A DNA stretch of 6,751 nt from Chitinophagia bacterium (GTDB taxonomy: Bacteria; Bacteroidota; Bacteroidia; Chitinophagales; Chitinophagaceae): positions 1 to 6,751 of the forward strand of contig RGVM01000146.1 of assembly GCA_010027295.1 (NCBI GenBank), written 5' to 3'. This document shows positions 5,445 through 6,751 of the stretch, one piece after another. Position numbers and translations under genes: made by a program. The notes under the pieces are model-generated. The model did no database searches. It was not told where the DNA came from and saw nothing but the letters and a program-made list of their open reading frames with translations. The stretch's first letter is position 1; each line of letters opens with the position of its first letter.

Positions 5445-6751
5445 TTATGCTTCCTGTTTGCAAGGTGCCAACTCACCAATCAGTGTGGCTTGCGTACAAT
5501 CGTCGATCCTGACATCTACATAGTCGCCCGGCCCCACGCCACCCTCTGTCGGCTTGGGAAAGACTACCACCTTGTTCTGGCTGTTGCGTCCCATCCAGTG
5601 GGCGTCGCTGCGCCGCGAGTCACCCTCCACAAGTACGGTGAAGACGCGCCCCACATCGGCACGGTTGCTTTCCAGCGACAGCCGGTTCTGCAATGCCACA
5701 ATTTCTGTGAGCCGTCTGTGCTTCTCCGCCTCCGGCACATCGTCTGCATACCGCTTGGCGGCCAGCGTGCCAGGCCTCTCTGAGTACATGAACATGTAGG
5801 AGAAGTCGAAGCGCGAGACCTGCATCACGTCGAGTGTGTCGGCATGGTCCTCCTGCGACTCGGTACAGAAGCCTGCGATGATATCGGAGCTGATACCGCA
5901 GTCGGGCATCACCTCCCGTATCCGGCGCACCTTGGCGAGGTACCATTCCCGCGTGTAACTACGGTTCATGTGCTGCAGTACCCGCGTCGAGCCGCTTTGT
6001 AGGGGGAGGTGGATATAACGGCAGATGTTGGGGTGCCGGGCCATGGTGTACAGTACCTCGTCCGTGATGTCCTTGGGATGGGAGGTGCTGAAACGAATCC
6101 GGAGAAGCGGACTCACCCTGGCACACATGTCTAGCAGCATGGCAAAGTCGACCGATCGGCCGCCGGCCTCGTCGACCCACAGGTAACTGTCCACGTTCTG
6201 GCCCAGCAGCGTCACCTCCCGATACCCGCCCGAGAAGAGTTCCTTGCATTCGGACACGATAGAGGCGGCGTCTCGGCTGCGTTCCCGACCGCGCGTGAAA
6301 GGCACCACGCAGAAGGAGCACATGTTGTTGCAGCCGCGCATGATGCTCACGAAGGCTGTGACGCCATTGCCGTCCAGCCGTACAGGCGATATGTCGGAAT
6401 ACGTCTCTTCCCTGCTCAACAACACATTGACGGCCTTGCGACCGTCTTCCGCCTCCATGACCAGCGCGGGCAGGCTTCGGTACGCATCCGGACCCACGAC
6501 CATGTCCACCAGTTTCTCCTCCTCGAGCAGCTTGGCCTTCAGCCGCTCCGCCATGCATCCCAGCACGCCGACGATCAAGGAAGGCCTTAACTTCTTGAGC
6601 CGGCGGAACTCCGTGAGCCGGTTGCGTACGGTCTGCTCGGCCTTCTCGCGTATGGAGCAGGTGTTGATCAGGACAAGGTCGGCCTGAGAGGCGTCACGTG
6701 TGGGACCGAAGCCGCTATCGCGAAGGATGGAGGCTACGATCTCGCTGTCGC
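5445..6751 (-). CDS. miaB: tRNA-2-methylthio-N6-dimethylallyladenosine synthase MiaB (5' end outside window)
   Basis: MiaB is a radical-SAM methylthiotransferase that converts i6A37 to ms2i6A37 in tRNAs reading UNN codons. The frame is open from the window edge to the TAA at 5445, giving 434 visible residues. The usual length is about 440-475, so only the extreme N-terminus, including the first cluster-binding Cys, is missing. In visible numbering, the N-terminal UPF0004 domain shows [17 protein letters not shown] (29-45, C31) and GVLGCMAER (61-69, C65), which bind the auxiliary Fe-S cluster. The radical-SAM motif CNNMCSFC follows at 140-147. Further family motifs are LLGQNVDSY (181-189), HLPLQSGS (247-254) and [10 protein letters not shown] (288-297). 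A C-terminal TRAM domain (about 360-427) would bind tRNA. MiaB is preferred over MtaB or RimO because of the NTCSIREKA and [10 protein letters not shown] motifs. The gene ends 10 bp before the sigma-54 regulator and is probably cotranscribed with it. Confidence 0.97.
   Translation of the reverse strand, partial: DSEIVASILRDSGFGPTRDASQADLVLINTCSIREKAEQTVRNRLTEFRRLKKLRPSLIVGVLGCMAERLKAKLLEEEKLVDMVVGPDAYRSLPALVMEAEDGRKAVNVLLSREETYSDISPVRLDGNGVTAFVSIMRGCNNMCSFCVVPFTRGRERSRDAASIVSECKELFSGGYREVTLLGQNVDSYLWVDEAGGRSVDFAMLLDMCARVSPLLRIRFSTSHPKDITDEVLYTMARHPNICRYIHLPLQSGSTRVLQHMNRSYTREWYLAKVRRIREVMPDCGISSDIIAGFCTESQEDHADTLDVMQVSRFDFSYMFMYSERPGTLAAKRYADDVPEAEKHRRLTEIVALQNRLSLESNRADVGRVFTVLVEGDSRRSDAHWMGRNSQNKVVVFPKPTEGGVGPGDYVDVRIDDCTQATLIGELAPCKQEA

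Noticed and set aside
5458..5471. Minus-strand TTGGCACCTTGCAA resembling a sigma-54 promoter just upstream of the regulator
   Set aside because: Both half-elements are recognisable, but GG and GC are six bases apart instead of ten. The site encodes the last residues of MiaB, so the match is probably accidental.
5435..5479. Longer version of the sigma-54 regulator starting at ATG 5479
   Set aside because: It would overlap the end of miaB by 35 bp and add 15 residues that do not resemble the family's start.
5757..5774. Minus-strand CCTGGCACGCTGGCCGCC, a second sigma-54 promoter-like match inside miaB
   Set aside because: The -24 half and the GG-N10-GC spacing fit, but the -12 half lacks the TT of TTGC. 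It lies about 320 bp inside the upstream coding region.

Overview
The window looks like a core-genome stretch from a GC-rich member of the Bacteroidota. Every supported gene lies on the minus strand, so transcription runs from high to low coordinates. The assignment rests on three things. The SecG core and the MiaB stretch [10 protein letters not shown] have a Bacteroidota flavour. The order miaB - sigma-54 regulator - lptE - TPR-like protein - secG matches what I recall for that phylum. Starts lack convincing Shine-Dalgarno sites, which is common there. Chitinophagales-like relatives are my best guess, from memory of SecG and regulator sequences; no search was possible.

Layout in transcription order: a 5'-truncated miaB (6751-5445, tRNA A37 methylthiolation); a sigma-54-dependent AAA+/Fis-type regulator without a receiver domain (5434-4187); lptE (4197-3682, LPS-export outer-membrane component); a 497-residue protein with a helical N-terminus, a long acidic linker and a C-terminal TPR-like hairpin (3656-2163); secG (2166-1840, Sec translocon); then, after the only real gap (1744-1839), mltG (1743-667, endolytic murein transglycosylase) and a YihY/BrkB-family membrane protein cut by the window edge (649-1).

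Spacing is tight. The miaB-regulator gap is 10 bp, regulator/lptE overlap by 11 bp with a TTG start, the lptE-TPR gap is 25 bp, TPR/secG overlap as ATGA, and the mltG-yihY gap is 17 bp. The first five genes could be one operon; mltG-yihY is a second unit or a continuation. Four products act at the envelope: LptE (LPS), SecG (protein export), MltG (peptidoglycan) and YihY (inner membrane). The regulator may respond to envelope state, but this is inference.

I found no RNA genes, mobile elements, CRISPR arrays or convincing terminators, and no clearly novel system. The points most worth a second look are the regulator's architecture and GSFTGA loop, the very acidic linker of the TPR-like protein, and the poor lipobox of LptE.
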